Shown: positions 45,114 through 53,888, counted from the stretch's first letter. The stretch is 54,081 nucleotides of DNA from Methanocorpusculum parvum (GCA_015063085.1 SUTD01000007.1:1-54081), one strand, 5' to 3'. Notes: generated by a model from the sequence alone, not told the origin. A program made the numbers and translations.

Positions 45114-46189
45114 ACCTCCACTGCTGCACGAATTGCTTCATCCATTGTTGGAAGCATTAAGTAGTTGTTCTCTTCAAGGAGTTTCTTTCCTTCTGCTTCG
45201 TTGGTTCCGGCAATTCTGACGATAATTTTCTGTTCAACTCCTGCTTCGATGATTCCTTTGGCAACCTCGTCGCAGCGGGTGATTCCGCCAAGGAGGTTTA
45301 CGACAATTACTTTAACCCCGGGCATTGAAGCAACAAGTTTTACCGCGTGGCAGACACGCTCTGCATCAGCTCCGCCTCCGACATCGAGGAAGTTTGCGGC
45401 CTTTCCTTCGTAGTAGGCAATGATGTCCAAGGTTGCCATGGTAAGGCCTGCACCGTTTCCGATAACTCCAATCTCACCGTCGAGCTCGACATAAGAGAAG
45501 CCGTGTTTTTCTGCTTCCTTTTCGCGCTCGGTTAAGTCGCGGTTCTCTGCGATTCCCTGGCGGGAAAGTGCGTTGTCGTCGAGGATTATCTTGCCGTCTG
45601 CAGCGATAATTCCCTTCGGGGTTGCAACGAGCGGGTTGATTTCGACAAGGATTGCATCCTTTTTGATGAAGACTTCAAAGAGCTTCTTGACGATTGCGCC
45701 AATCTCTTTTGGAGCAGTTCCAATTACATTGCGGACAACAAAGTCCGGGAGAACAGTAAAGGACGGGTCAACGGAGATTCTTCGAAGTGCCTCCGGACGC
45801 TCTTTTGCGAGAGTTTCAATCTCGACACCGCCTTCTTCAGAGAAGAGAATGACCGGGCGTTTCTTCGAGCGGTCGATTGTAATACTTACGTAGTACTCGT
45901 GGGTGATTTCGAGAGCTTCTTCGACCAAGACCTTTTCGACCGGCAGCCCTTTAATCAGTTTGCCGAAGAGTTCCGCGGCTGTTGCGTCAACCGTTGCTGC
46001 ATCTGCCGGAAGAATTCCTCCCGCTTTGCCGCGTCCGCCGACATCAACCTGTGCCTTTAAGACAACTTTTTCTGCAACGCGGGAGAGTGCACCTGCTGCA
46101 GCGTCTGCGGATTCAATCAGTTCACTGTTCGGAGTCGGGATTCCTGCATCCCGAAAAATCTGTTTTGCCTCATATTCACGGAACTTCAT
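45104..46189 (-). CDS. sucC: Succinate--CoA ligase beta subunit
   Basis: 361 residues with an ATP-grasp N-terminal domain (MKFREYEAKQIFRDAGIPTP, then VLKAQVDVGGRGKAGGI). The ligase domain has GAGLTMATLDII, GGGADAERVCHAV and LLGGITRCDEVAKGI. It pairs with SucD. It overlaps the end of korC by four bases. Confidence 0.95.
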   Translation of the reverse strand: MKFREYEAKQIFRDAGIPTPNSELIESADAAAGALSRVAEKVVLKAQVDVGGRGKAGGILPADAATVDATAAELFGKLIKGLPVEKVLVEEALEITHEYYVSITIDRSKKRPVILFSEEGGVEIETLAKERPEALRRISVDPSFTVLPDFVVRNVIGTAPKEIGAIVKKLFEVFIKKDAILVEINPLVATPKGIIAADGKIILDDNALSRQGIAENRDLTEREKEAEKHGFSYVELDGEIGVIGNGAGLTMATLDIIAYYEGKAANFLDVGGGADAERVCHAVKLVASMPGVKVIVVNLLGGITRCDEVAKGIIEAGVEQKIIVRIAGTNEAEGKKLLEENNYLMLPTMDEAIRAAVEVCR

Positions 46190-46719
46190 AACTGTTTCCT
46201 CACAATCTCGCGGCCAATGGCGAGAGCTTTCTTGTTTGCTTCCTCGGTTCCCTTCGGCACACTGTCGAGGACTGCGTGTTCTAAGGATTCGTAATCAATG
46301 ACGCCTGTTGCTTCCATTAAGGCGCCGAGCATGATAACGTTTGCAAAGACCGGCTTTCCAAGCTGTGCTTTGGCTTCAGCGGTTGCCGGCACTTCCAGGC
46401 AGACACAGCAGGGACGGCTTGTGACGTATCCCGGATCAACGAGCATTAATGCGTTGTTTGCTGCCTTGCAGCCGTATTTGTCATATGCCGCCTGGGACAT
46501 AATGACAAAGGTCTCCGGCTCGGTTACCTTCGGATAGTGGATTGGCTCGTCAGAGATGATGACAGCCGATGCAGAAGCTCCGCCTCGTGCTTCCGGTCCG
46601 TAGCTCTGCGTCTGAACAACGTGTTTGTCTGCGTAGAGTGCTGCGGCTCTTCCTAAGATGACTGCGGCAGTGATGATACCCTGACCGCCAAGTCCGGAGA
46701 ATCTGATTTCGTGTCTCAT
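46186..46719 (-). CDS. korC: 2-oxoglutarate:ferredoxin oxidoreductase gamma subunit
   Basis: 177 residues. The start MRHEIRFSGLGGQGIITAAV and the segment VQTQSYGPEARGGASASAVI define the gamma domain of 2-oxoacid ferredoxin oxidoreductases. It is a structural partner for the TPP-containing subunits. The gene overlaps korB by four bases. Confidence 0.94.
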   Translation of the reverse strand: MRHEIRFSGLGGQGIITAAVILGRAAALYADKHVVQTQSYGPEARGGASASAVIISDEPIHYPKVTEPETFVIMSQAAYDKYGCKAANNALMLVDPGYVTSRPCCVCLEVPATAEAKAQLGKPVFANVIMLGALMEATGVIDYESLEHAVLDSVPKGTEEANKKALAIGREIVRKQL

Positions 46720-47507
46720 TCTTTCACAACCCCCAGCGGCGGGTTTGCCCGGCGGACGAACTCGCCGACGATGAATTTGCCCGGCTCAAGCGGGATGCCT
46801 GCTGCAGCATCGCGGTCAGCCTTGTTCTTTTTGACAGCATTGTTCTTGAAGACATCAATCATCTGTGTCGGCTGTCTGAGTTTGTTCTTGTTTCCGTATG
46901 CGGTCGGGCACTGAGCCAGGACTTCGATGAAGGCAAGTCCCGGTGTCTCCAGTCCGGTACGGATAGCTTCGGTGAGTTCTTTGACGTGGAAGGAAGTCCA
47001 GCGGGCTACGTAGTTTGCTCCTGCAGCTTCTGCGAGTCTGCAGAGGTCAAACGGCTGCTCCTGCATTCCGTACGGAGTGGTTGTGGTAATCGAGCCCTTT
47101 GGAGTACACGGGCTTCCCTGTCCGCCGGTCATTCCATAGATGTTGTTGTTCATGCAGACAACCGTTATGTCAATGTTTCTTCTGCATGCGTGAATGAAGT
47201 GGTTTCCTCCGATTGCCGAGCAGTCACCGTCTCCGGTAAAGACGATGACATGCTGCTTGGGCTTTACCAGTTTGACACCGGTTGCAAAAGCGAGTGCCCT
47301 TCCGTGGGTTGTATGCAGAGAATCTGCTGCCGTGTATCCTCCGGCACGGGATGAACAGCCGATTCCGGATACAAAGGTCGTCTCGTTGATATCATATCCA
47401 AGGGCGTCAACTGCGCGAAGGGTTGCATTCAGGATTGTGCCGTTTCCGCATCCTGCACAGTAGATGTGCGGAAGTCTGTCCTGACGGTACCAGTCCTCTA
47501 ATGTCAT
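46716..47507 (-). CDS. korB: 2-oxoglutarate:ferredoxin oxidoreductase beta subunit (TPP-binding)
   Basis: 263 residues. CAGCGNGTILN carries cluster ligands and TPP contact residues; GDGDCSAIGGNHFIHACRRN with NNNIYGMTGGQ forms the TPP and magnesium site. It catalyses the ferredoxin-linked carboxylation or decarboxylation between succinyl-CoA and 2-oxoglutarate. It overlaps korA by four bases. Confidence 0.94.
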   Translation of the reverse strand: MTLEDWYRQDRLPHIYCAGCGNGTILNATLRAVDALGYDINETTFVSGIGCSSRAGGYTAADSLHTTHGRALAFATGVKLVKPKQHVIVFTGDGDCSAIGGNHFIHACRRNIDITVVCMNNNIYGMTGGQGSPCTPKGSITTTTPYGMQEQPFDLCRLAEAAGANYVARWTSFHVKELTEAIRTGLETPGLAFIEVLAQCPTAYGNKNKLRQPTQMIDVFKNNAVKKNKADRDAAAGIPLEPGKFIVGEFVRRANPPLGVVKE

Positions 47508-48637
47508 AAGCGAACCTCCGTGACCGGGCGGGTGGCAGTTTCTGCGGCCGCTGCTGCAGTCTTTAGTTCATCAACCGTGTGGAGTGCTCCGCCGAGTTTT
47601 GGCGCGGTGATGATTTTGACGTTGGTGTACTGTCTGACCTCTTTTGCAATCTGACCTAAGTTCATCTCAGGAACTATGAATGCTTTGGCATTTTCGAACT
47701 GCTCTAAGCAGTGGTCGGGGAACGGCCAGACGATTCTGAGATTTAAGTGTCCGTATTTTCCCGGTTCGTCTTCTAAGAGCTGGCGAACAGTTCTGGTCGG
47801 TGCTCCGTAGGAGATGAAGACAATTTCTGCTTCCGGATTTACGATGTCCACATCTGTTAACTCAAGCCGGTGCTGTTCTATTTTGTCGACCTGACGGCGA
47901 ACCATTGCCTCATGAAGCTCTGCTGAGTCAGTTGCCGGGTAGCCTTTTTCATTGTGGGTGAGACCGGTGATATGAATATTGTGTCCGTTTCCAAATGTTC
48001 CAAATCCCGGGATGCCGTTTTCATCCGGTTCGCACGGGAGTTCTCCTGCTTTTAATTCACGGCGGGGGATGATTTCGACATTCTCGCGGAGGAGGATTTT
48101 TTCTCTCATGTGTCCAATGGTTTCATCAGCCATTAAGAAAACCGGCGTTCTGAAACGGTCTGCGAGATTAAATGCTTTGACTGTTAAGTCGAACATTTCC
48201 TGAACAGATGACGGGGAGAGTGCTATGATGCTGTAATCTCCGTGGCTTCCGTATCTGGCCTGCATCATATCTCCCTGTGCCGCCATAGTCGGCTGTCCGG
48301 TGGACGGTCCTCCTCTCTGGACGTTTACGACAACGCACGGAGTTTCGGTGATTGCGGCATATCCGATATTTTCCATCATCAGAGAAAATCCAGGACCAGA
48401 TGTTGCGGTCATGGTGCGAGCCCCTGCCCAGCTTCCTCCAACGATTGCAGCCATGCTGGCGAGCTCATCTTCCATCTGAACGAATGTTCCGCCGACTTTC
48501 GGAAGGCGTGCTGCCATTCTCTCTGCTATTTCAGTGGACGGGGTGATTGGGTATCCGGCGAAGAATCTGCATCCGGCAGCAATCGCTCCCTCTGCGCATG
48601 CAGTGTTTCCATTGTAGAATTCAGTTTTTCCGGTCAA
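47504..48637 (-). CDS. korA: 2-oxoglutarate:ferredoxin oxidoreductase alpha subunit
   Basis: 377 residues from a TTG start at 48637, which overlaps the korD stop and has ggag eight bases upstream; the frame is open further but that part overlaps korD. The pyrimidine-binding domain starts GKTEFYNGNTACAEGAIAAGC and contains FFAGYPITPSTEIAERMA, a kor/vor alpha signature. Arg/Thr residues that favour 2-oxoglutarate over pyruvate cannot be judged by eye; the sucCD neighbours support kor. Confidence 0.93.
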   Translation of the reverse strand: MTGKTEFYNGNTACAEGAIAAGCRFFAGYPITPSTEIAERMAARLPKVGGTFVQMEDELASMAAIVGGSWAGARTMTATSGPGFSLMMENIGYAAITETPCVVVNVQRGGPSTGQPTMAAQGDMMQARYGSHGDYSIIALSPSSVQEMFDLTVKAFNLADRFRTPVFLMADETIGHMREKILLRENVEIIPRRELKAGELPCEPDENGIPGFGTFGNGHNIHITGLTHNEKGYPATDSAELHEAMVRRQVDKIEQHRLELTDVDIVNPEAEIVFISYGAPTRTVRQLLEDEPGKYGHLNLRIVWPFPDHCLEQFENAKAFIVPEMNLGQIAKEVRQYTNVKIITAPKLGGALHTVDELKTAAAAAETATRPVTEVRL

Positions 48638-48906
48638 TATTCTATCTCCACGTTCTTTGGTTCGAAGGGTTTTTCTTCCACCCATGAGATTGCCTGGTCA
48701 GGGCAGATCATCTGGCACATGCCGCAGAGCTGTCTGCCGTAAACCTTCTGAAGACGGCAGTTGGTGCATCGTTCCGGACGGTCTAAGACCGGAATCACGT
48801 ATCCCCGGATTCCGGGTTTGCTTCCTTCCTGGAAGATGCGGTAAGGACATACTTTGGTACAAAGATTGCAGCCCTTGCAGCGGTGTTCATTGATTACGAG
48901 CTTCAT
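48634..48906 (-). CDS. korD: 2-oxoglutarate:ferredoxin oxidoreductase delta (ferredoxin) subunit
   Basis: 90 residues with two ferredoxin cluster motifs. The first is Cys10, 13, 16, 20 (CKGCNLCTKVCPYRIF). The second is widened: Cys47, Cys50, then Cys61, 64, 68 (CTNCRL...LCGMCQMICPDQAI). It passes electrons from the TPP site to ferredoxin. It is the first gene of korDABC-sucCD-dacZ; a TATA-like element (forward gcttatattatgtg, about 48918-48931) lies a little over 20 bases upstream. Confidence 0.92.
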   Translation of the reverse strand: MKLVINEHRCKGCNLCTKVCPYRIFQEGSKPGIRGYVIPVLDRPERCTNCRLQKVYGRQLCGMCQMICPDQAISWVEEKPFEPKNVEIEY

Positions 48907-49044
48907 TATTAATACTGCTTATATTATGTGATGTTAAATGCCTAAAAGTATTCCTTGTTGGATGCGGTATGCAGGGAGTTGGGACTGCTGCAGGATGCAG
49001 AATTTCTGCGGAAAGTTATATACCGCGCAAATCAGAGAAAAAAA

Positions 49045-49665
49045 TCAGGATTTGTTAAGCGGGGAGATGACGCTTAACTTGAGGTAGATTTCAGTCATTT
49101 CTTCCGGCGTTTCGCGCTGGTCTTTTTCGAGCCATGTCTGGAATACGCGGTAGTGAGAGGAGTTGACGTATTCACGCAGGTAGTCTTCCGGGACGCTGAA
49201 TTTTCTGGCGAGACCTGCGTAGTTGATGTGCTGGGAAAAGACTTCGTTCCAGAGGAGATCTTTCATGCGCTGCTGAAACTCCGCATCTCCTTTTTTGCCG
49301 AATAATGCACGCATGACTGTGAGGTTTTCTTCGCAGTAGGTAAACAGCCGGATGACGCGTTCTTTTACGGCATCGGTTTTGAAGGGGATTCTTCCCGGGG
49401 TTAATGCAGAGAGGAGATCGGCTTTGATTTTCTCTTCGAATGCGTTGAGAAGAGAATATTTGTCGTCATAGTGCTGATAGAATGTTCCGCGGCTGACGTC
49501 AGCTCTTGCGGTGATGTCTTTTACGGATATTGCATAGAATCCGATTTCGGAGACGAGGTCGATGAAGGCTTCGGTGATTGCGGTTTCAGTTCTGATGAAC
49601 CGGATATCGTTTTTGTTGGCGTTCACTTTCACGATTTCTGTATGATATATTGTGCACGGGAGCAT
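49045..49665 (-). CDS. TetR-family transcriptional regulator
   Basis: 206 residues from ATG 49665; the frame stays open to 49833 but the extension is unlike the family, and GTGs at 49632 or 49626 are alternatives. The helix-turn-helix (about 48-68) is VKDITARADVSRGTFYQHYD, a textbook TetR pattern. The C-terminal ligand domain is divergent. A 16-bp inverted repeat overlaps the start and may be its own operator. The target is unknown; the korD operon and the secreted-protein gene are both next door. Confidence 0.8.
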   Translation of the reverse strand: MLPCTIYHTEIVKVNANKNDIRFIRTETAITEAFIDLVSEIGFYAISVKDITARADVSRGTFYQHYDDKYSLLNAFEEKIKADLLSALTPGRIPFKTDAVKERVIRLFTYCEENLTVMRALFGKKGDAEFQQRMKDLLWNEVFSQHINYAGLARKFSVPEDYLREYVNSSHYRVFQTWLEKDQRETPEEMTEIYLKLSVISPLNKS

Positions 49666-49678
49666 AAAATGTTTTATG
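49663..49678. promoter_or_regulatory. 16-bp inverted repeat at the TetR gene start
   Basis: CATAAAA-TG-TTTTATG forms two 7-bp arms separated by two bases and covers the presumed start codon. This is the expected location and size for a TetR-type autoregulatory operator. Confidence 0.4.
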
Positions 49679-49795
49679 ACACTGCGTCTATTTTCCGGAT
49701 TTGCCCAGAGTTGGGGTATTGATTGGGGGATGTTTTGTATGCCGGAAAACCTTCTCCCGGGTTTTCGAAAACAGAGAAAAATAGTGATGAAAAAA

Positions 49796-50293
49796 TTATG
49801 CCGTCTGCCAGACGGCAGAGGCTGTGGATTCATACTCGGTAAGTGTTATGACATCTCCCGGATTTCGGATTTCACCGTAGATTTCCCATCCGGAAAAGAC
49901 ATATCCGTCCGCTCCGGAAAATCTGCATCCGGGAATGATCCATTTTGGATCTTTCACTCCGGAAAAGAACGGAGTCTCATACGGCATTCCAACTCCGTAA
50001 TCTCCCGGGGAGAATGCAACTTTGTACAGATAGAAAACTTCCGGCTCTTCCTTTAATGCATGGACAAACGAGGCAAAAAGCCCCATTTTGTCATCGCCGA
50101 ATCTGTCCTGGAAGATAAACTTCACTACCATATAGTGCGGAACCGGTTCAATCAGAACCTCGGTACTTATTTTACAGTCCTCAACCGGTGCGGGGCTGAT
50201 TGGTGCCTGACTGACTTGCATATCTTCTGCAGCGGCAGCTCCGGCAAAGGCAGCCAGAAGAAACACTGCAAGCACAAAAAGCATCTTCTTCAT
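49796..50293 (-). CDS. Secreted protein of unknown function
   Basis: 165 residues with a clear signal peptide (MKKMLFVLAVFLLAAFAGAAAA). The mature protein is beta-rich and has an acidic start. The final part (FSGWEIYGEIRNPGDVITLT...SAVWQ) resembles the Listeria-Bacteroides (InlB B-type) repeat GW...G..ITL...AvW. No membrane anchor is present. It might be a small surface or cell-wall-associated protein; no function is claimed. Confidence 0.65.
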   Translation of the reverse strand: MKKMLFVLAVFLLAAFAGAAAAEDMQVSQAPISPAPVEDCKISTEVLIEPVPHYMVVKFIFQDRFGDDKMGLFASFVHALKEEPEVFYLYKVAFSPGDYGVGMPYETPFFSGVKDPKWIIPGCRFSGADGYVFSGWEIYGEIRNPGDVITLTEYESTASAVWQTA

Positions 50294-50334
50294 ATGATAG
50301 TACTGTGCAGTACTCAGATAAAAAATATCTGCCG

Positions 50335-50934
50335 TTACTTTCGAAGTGCCGCAAACATCTTCTCGGCTGCGGCAAGCTCCTCGCGGGTATTCACATTAAA
50401 CGCTAATCCCGGTTCGTGCAGAAGGACAGCTTCTTCCTCCTGAACTTCGGAGACAAAAGCCCCGGTTAAAATGTTCAGTGCACACGGTGTTGCTGCAACT
50501 CCGCCGATAACTTCACGGTAGCGGGGGAGCATTCCGTACTCTTCGCAAAGAGAGATTGGAATCCAGGTGGAACATGCCGGCTTTCCGGAGGTCAGGTGCG
50601 CCTCCCGGACAGAGTGAATAATCTCTGCGGTAAGGCAGGGAATATCTGCTGCTGCCGTAAACAGCGGCCCTTCTTCGCCTGACATCATTACTGCCTCGCA
50701 CATGTCCTCCACATATCCGACACCCTCGGTATCAATACATTCGATGTCGTTTGCCCGGCAGAAGTTCCGGGTAAACGGTGTCTTGTGCGAAGTCACCACG
50801 ACCGGCTCCACTCCTGCTTCACTGAATGCATCAATCACCCAGGAAAGCATTGGGCGGTTTGCAACCGTTACGAGTGCTTTTTCCCCGAGCCGGAGCCGTG
50901 AGCCTTCGCCCCCTGCCAGAATCAGTGCAAGCAT
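50335..50934 (-). CDS. cobY: Adenosylcobinamide-phosphate guanylyltransferase (CobY type)
   Basis: 199 residues with the MobA-like nucleotidyltransferase start LALILAGGEGSRLRLGEKAL and the metal-site aspartate in FTAAADIPCLTAEII. Archaeal CobY attaches GMP to adenosylcobinamide phosphate in cobamide synthesis. The assignment over MobA or another transferase rests on the overlapping upstream cobD, which belongs to the same pathway; the two frames overlap by 13 bases. Confidence 0.8.
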   Translation of the reverse strand: MLALILAGGEGSRLRLGEKALVTVANRPMLSWVIDAFSEAGVEPVVVTSHKTPFTRNFCRANDIECIDTEGVGYVEDMCEAVMMSGEEGPLFTAAADIPCLTAEIIHSVREAHLTSGKPACSTWIPISLCEEYGMLPRYREVIGGVAATPCALNILTGAFVSEVQEEEAVLLHEPGLAFNVNTREELAAAEKMFAALRK

Positions 50935-51911
50935 TCGGCAAGTGCCTCCAGCACACGACAGTTCTTCTCTCTTGTCTCAACCGATACCCGGATGCACTCC
51001 GGAAGCTCAAACGATGTGCAGTCGCGAACAGACACTCCCTTCTCCAGCATTGCAGCGCAGACTGTCTCTGCCGGACGGTTCAGCTGTATCGTAATGAAGT
51101 TCACCTGCGATGGGTAGCAGGAAAGCCCGAGTTTTCCAAGCTCTTCGATATACCAGTTCCGCTCAGCAGTAATCTTCGCTGCAGACTCTTTGAGCTCTTC
51201 GTAATGGTCGAGTGCTGCCATCGCATACTGTTCTGCAAATGCATTTACTGTCCACGGGGTTCTTGCTGTCTCGATTTTCTCAATCAGCTCAGCATCGCCG
51301 AAGCCAAATCCGAACCGGATGCCGGGCACTGTGAAGCATTTCGTAATTGAACGCATCACAAAGAGGTTTTCTGATCTGATGTCTGCGATTGACTCATCCT
51401 TTTCTGCAAGCTCCATGAATGCCTCATCCACAAAGAGCATGGATGAATTATCCTCTGCTTCCTTTAAGCGATTTACCATCTCAGCGCGCGGAGTAAGAAT
51501 GCCGGTCGGGTTGTTTGGATTGCAGATAAACCGGATATCGGCCGGCGCATGCTGTACAACCGTTTTTCCGGCAAGTCTGGCTGATAAGCCGTACTCGCCG
51601 AATGTCGGCATATCAATTCTGCATGTTTTGCCGTCTGTTACTTTGCAGAATACGCGGATAATCTCCGCAGAGCCGTTTCCAACGCAGATTTCCTCAACGT
51701 CTCTGCGGAACACCGAAGCGATTTTTTCCTTGAGCTCGGTGTAGGAATCATCCGGATATACGGCTAAATCCTCATGATTATACGCGCAGGGAAACTCTGG
51801 GACAAACGGGTTCATACTCGCGCTTACATCTAACAGCGCATCGCCGAAACGTCTGCGCATCTCCTGGATTTTCCCTCCGTGAACGGCCTTTTTGGGGAAT
51901 TCTGACGGCAT
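50922..51911 (-). CDS. cobD: Threonine-phosphate decarboxylase CobD (histidinol-phosphate aminotransferase fold)
   Basis: 329 residues, a fold-type I PLP enzyme: HGGKIQEMRRRFGDALLDVS, FICNPNNPTGIL, the PLP lysine in RSITKCFTVPGIRFGFG and a C-terminal IRVSVETREKN. CobD decarboxylates L-threonine phosphate to aminopropanol phosphate for the cobamide tail. The short HisC-like form and the coupling to cobY support CobD over HisC, though the two are hard to separate by eye. Confidence 0.82.
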   Translation of the reverse strand: MPSEFPKKAVHGGKIQEMRRRFGDALLDVSASMNPFVPEFPCAYNHEDLAVYPDDSYTELKEKIASVFRRDVEEICVGNGSAEIIRVFCKVTDGKTCRIDMPTFGEYGLSARLAGKTVVQHAPADIRFICNPNNPTGILTPRAEMVNRLKEAEDNSSMLFVDEAFMELAEKDESIADIRSENLFVMRSITKCFTVPGIRFGFGFGDAELIEKIETARTPWTVNAFAEQYAMAALDHYEELKESAAKITAERNWYIEELGKLGLSCYPSQVNFITIQLNRPAETVCAAMLEKGVSVRDCTSFELPECIRVSVETREKNCRVLEALAECLH

Positions 51912-52010
51912 TGCTTGCTATATTATTGTTCTTCCTCTCTCTTATATCCTCTCAGTCTTACAGACGGCAGTGCAGATATTCGTTCCGCAGTGCTTCTGCG
52001 TGGCCGATAC

Positions 52011-52020
52011 CTTTATAATA
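52011..52020 (+). promoter_or_regulatory. TATA box of the cdrS-ftsZ operon
   Basis: ctttataata predicts transcription from about 52040 and thus an 85-nt leader containing the GTCAG array. Confidence 0.55.
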
Positions 52021-52055
52021 TCAGAAGTACAATTATGTTTTGTCCAAAACAGGAT

Positions 52056-52115
52056 GTCAGTCAAACGTCAGATGTGTGTCAGACAAATGTCAGACAAATG
52101 ACTGACGCATGTCAG
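52056..52115 (+). promoter_or_regulatory. 11-bp-periodic GTCAG array upstream of cdrS-ftsZ
   Basis: GTCAG starts at 52056, 52067, 52078, 52089 and 52111, with exact steps of 11, 11, 11 and 22; the missing phase (52100) holds the degenerate gactg and overlaps an inverted CTGAC. The unit gtcagacaaat is tandem-exact from 52078 to 52099. One unit per helical turn on one DNA face is the pattern bound by arrays of ribbon-helix-helix dimers, such as the regulator encoded next. Confidence 0.75.
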
Positions 52116-52127
52116 ATTGGAGTTATT

Positions 52128-52319
52128 ATGGACCGAATTACAATCCGCTTACCCCCGCAGCAGGTAGAAATGCTTGAGAGACTGGTAGAAATTGGTGAGT
52201 TCCCCTCAGTTTCTGAAGCAGTACGGTATGCTGTGCGCGATTTTCTTTCTCAGAAGAGTGACCGGATTATACGGGACAGTGATTCAATCTCTACCTTTGA
52301 CATGGGAATCAACTGTTAA
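52128..52319 (+). CDS. cdrS: CdrS-like ribbon-helix-helix regulator
   Basis: 63 residues from ATG 52128, with ggag 5-6 bases upstream. The structure is one DNA-contacting strand (DRITIRLPP, 2-10), helix A (QQVEMLERLVEIG), the FPSVSEAVRYAVRDFL helix B, and a short tail (SDSISTFDMGINC). This is the size and pattern of euryarchaeal CdrS, the regulator that precedes ftsZ2 in Haloferax. It lies 17 bp before ftsZ in the same transcript and probably controls the operon through the GTCAG array. Confidence 0.8.
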   Translation: MDRITIRLPPQQVEMLERLVEIGEFPSVSEAVRYAVRDFLSQKSDRIIRDSDSISTFDMGINC

Positions 52320-52336
52320 ATCAGGGGTGTTAAAAA

Positions 52337-53494
52337 ATGCAGAGTATTATTAACGAAGCACTGAAAAACGCAGAACTCGAGAAAGGAATGCAGACTACCT
52401 CCATCGTCGACGATGAGGACATGCTCGGACAGCCGAGAATTGTCATCGTCGGATGCGGTGGTGCTGGAAACAACACTATCAACCGTCTCCACAACATGAA
52501 GGTCGGCGGTGCTGAGACTATCGCAATCAACACCGACAAGCAGCACCTTGACATGATTCAGGCAGACAAGCGCGTTTTAATCGGAAAATCCTTAACCCGC
52601 GGTCTTGGTGCAGGAGGATTCCCGGATGTCGGACGCCGTGCAGCAGAGATGGCACGCCCGACCTTAGAAGAGCTCTTAAAGGACGCTGACCTTGTCTTCG
52701 TCACTGCTGGTATGGGCGGCGGAACCGGTACCGGATCTGCACCGGTTGTTGCACAGATTGCAAAGGAGCACGGAGCAATTGTTATCGCAATGGTTTCCTA
52801 TCCGTTCCAGGTTGAGCGTGCAAGAATGCTCAAAGCAGAAGACGGTCTTGAGGCAATGCGCCAGGCAGCAGACTCTGTTATCGTTCTCGACAACAACAGA
52901 CTCAAGAACTTTGTTCCAAACCTCCCGCTCGGTCAGGCATTCTCTGTCATGGATCAGATTATCTCTGAGACCGTTAAAGGAATTTCCGAGACCATCACTG
53001 AGCCGTCCTTAATCAACATCGACTACGCAGATGTCCGTGCCATCATGAGCAAGGGCGGTCTTGCAGTCATGCTCATTGGAGAGTCCAAGCAGCAGAACAA
53101 GGCAGAGTCTGTCATCCGTGACTGTCTCGCACACCCGCTCCTCGACATCGACTTCAGAGGTGCAACCGGAGGTCTTATCCACATCACCGGAGGAAACGAC
53201 TTAACTCTGCACGATGCAGAAGAGATTGCCCAGCAGCTCACCTATGAGCTCGACCCGCACGCAGATGTCATCTGGGGCGCGCGCGTTAGAAAGGACTTCG
53301 AAGGAAAAGTCTCTGTCATGGCAATCATGACCGGTATCCACAGCCCTCAGATTATTGGCGGAAGCTCTGAGCCGAGAGTTATCGGAAGATCTCAGCCGCA
53401 GGTTCACCAGTCCTACACCGCTCCAACACCAACCTCTCACGCAAATCCGGAACCGATCCGCACCAGCGGCGGTAACTTTGACTGGATTATCTAA
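52337..53494 (+). CDS. ftsZ: Cell division protein FtsZ
   Basis: 385 residues. A polar N-terminal extension is followed by the GTPase core [16 protein letters not shown] (35-50), the tubulin signature GGGTGTGS (127-134), the [14 protein letters not shown]-type switch region and the T7-loop [12 protein letters not shown] flexible tail ends NFDWII, a terminal pattern like that of archaeal FtsZ2. It polymerises into the division ring. With CdrS directly upstream, this is most likely the FtsZ2 class. A series of hairpins follows the gene. Confidence 0.94.
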   Translation: MQSIINEALKNAELEKGMQTTSIVDDEDMLGQPRIVIVGCGGAGNNTINRLHNMKVGGAETIAINTDKQHLDMIQADKRVLIGKSLTRGLGAGGFPDVGRRAAEMARPTLEELLKDADLVFVTAGMGGGTGTGSAPVVAQIAKEHGAIVIAMVSYPFQVERARMLKAEDGLEAMRQAADSVIVLDNNRLKNFVPNLPLGQAFSVMDQIISETVKGISETITEPSLINIDYADVRAIMSKGGLAVMLIGESKQQNKAESVIRDCLAHPLLDIDFRGATGGLIHITGGNDLTLHDAEEIAQQLTYELDPHADVIWGARVRKDFEGKVSVMAIMTGIHSPQIIGGSSEPRVIGRSQPQVHQSYTAPTPTSHANPEPIRTSGGNFDWII

Positions 53495-53888
53495 GGTCAT
53501 AGTCTTTACCAGGACACATCAGTCATACACCAATATACAGGATTCACATCAATACAATATCCGGGGGAATACACCGCCCCCAAAATCACCTGATATGCGA
53601 AGAAATGGAAGAGCTTCGCATACACCCACCCCGTTTTGCGGGGTTGGCCGCAGCTGTTTTTACAATATATTTAAATTCTTAAACCGCCTTTAATTATAGG
53701 AAAGTCGTACATCTGATGGTTTGACAAAAACCAGTGAGATGGTAAACCGGTATGGGAGTCTGAATACACGTATTGAAAAGTTGAACTTGTTTTTCCTTCA
53801 TTATTCAGTATTTTGTATCTAAGATAACCGCGCCGTAACTCTGTATCACTGGAAACCCTCAGACGACTACTCAGGAAAGGTAAGAACG
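53495..53888. other. 394-bp intergenic region: three hairpins, promoter and long leader
   Basis: Three stems follow ftsZ: GGGGG/CCCCC (53563-53581), TATGCGAAG/CTTCGCATA (53594-53622), and CCCCG/CGGGG with loop ttttg (53629-53643), the last followed by T5 at 53656-53661. A strong TATA-like aatatattta (53664-53673) predicts a transcript from about 53695. The next frame starts only at 53889, leaving a leader of about 190 nt with a small TGGTTT/AAACCA stem and no obvious frame. It could be a 5' UTR or a separate small RNA. Confidence 0.5.

Noticed and set aside
53700-53770. Box C/D sRNA in the long leader
   Set aside because: TGATGG and CTGA-like bits occur, but the boxes are not in the right order or spacing to support a C/D RNA.
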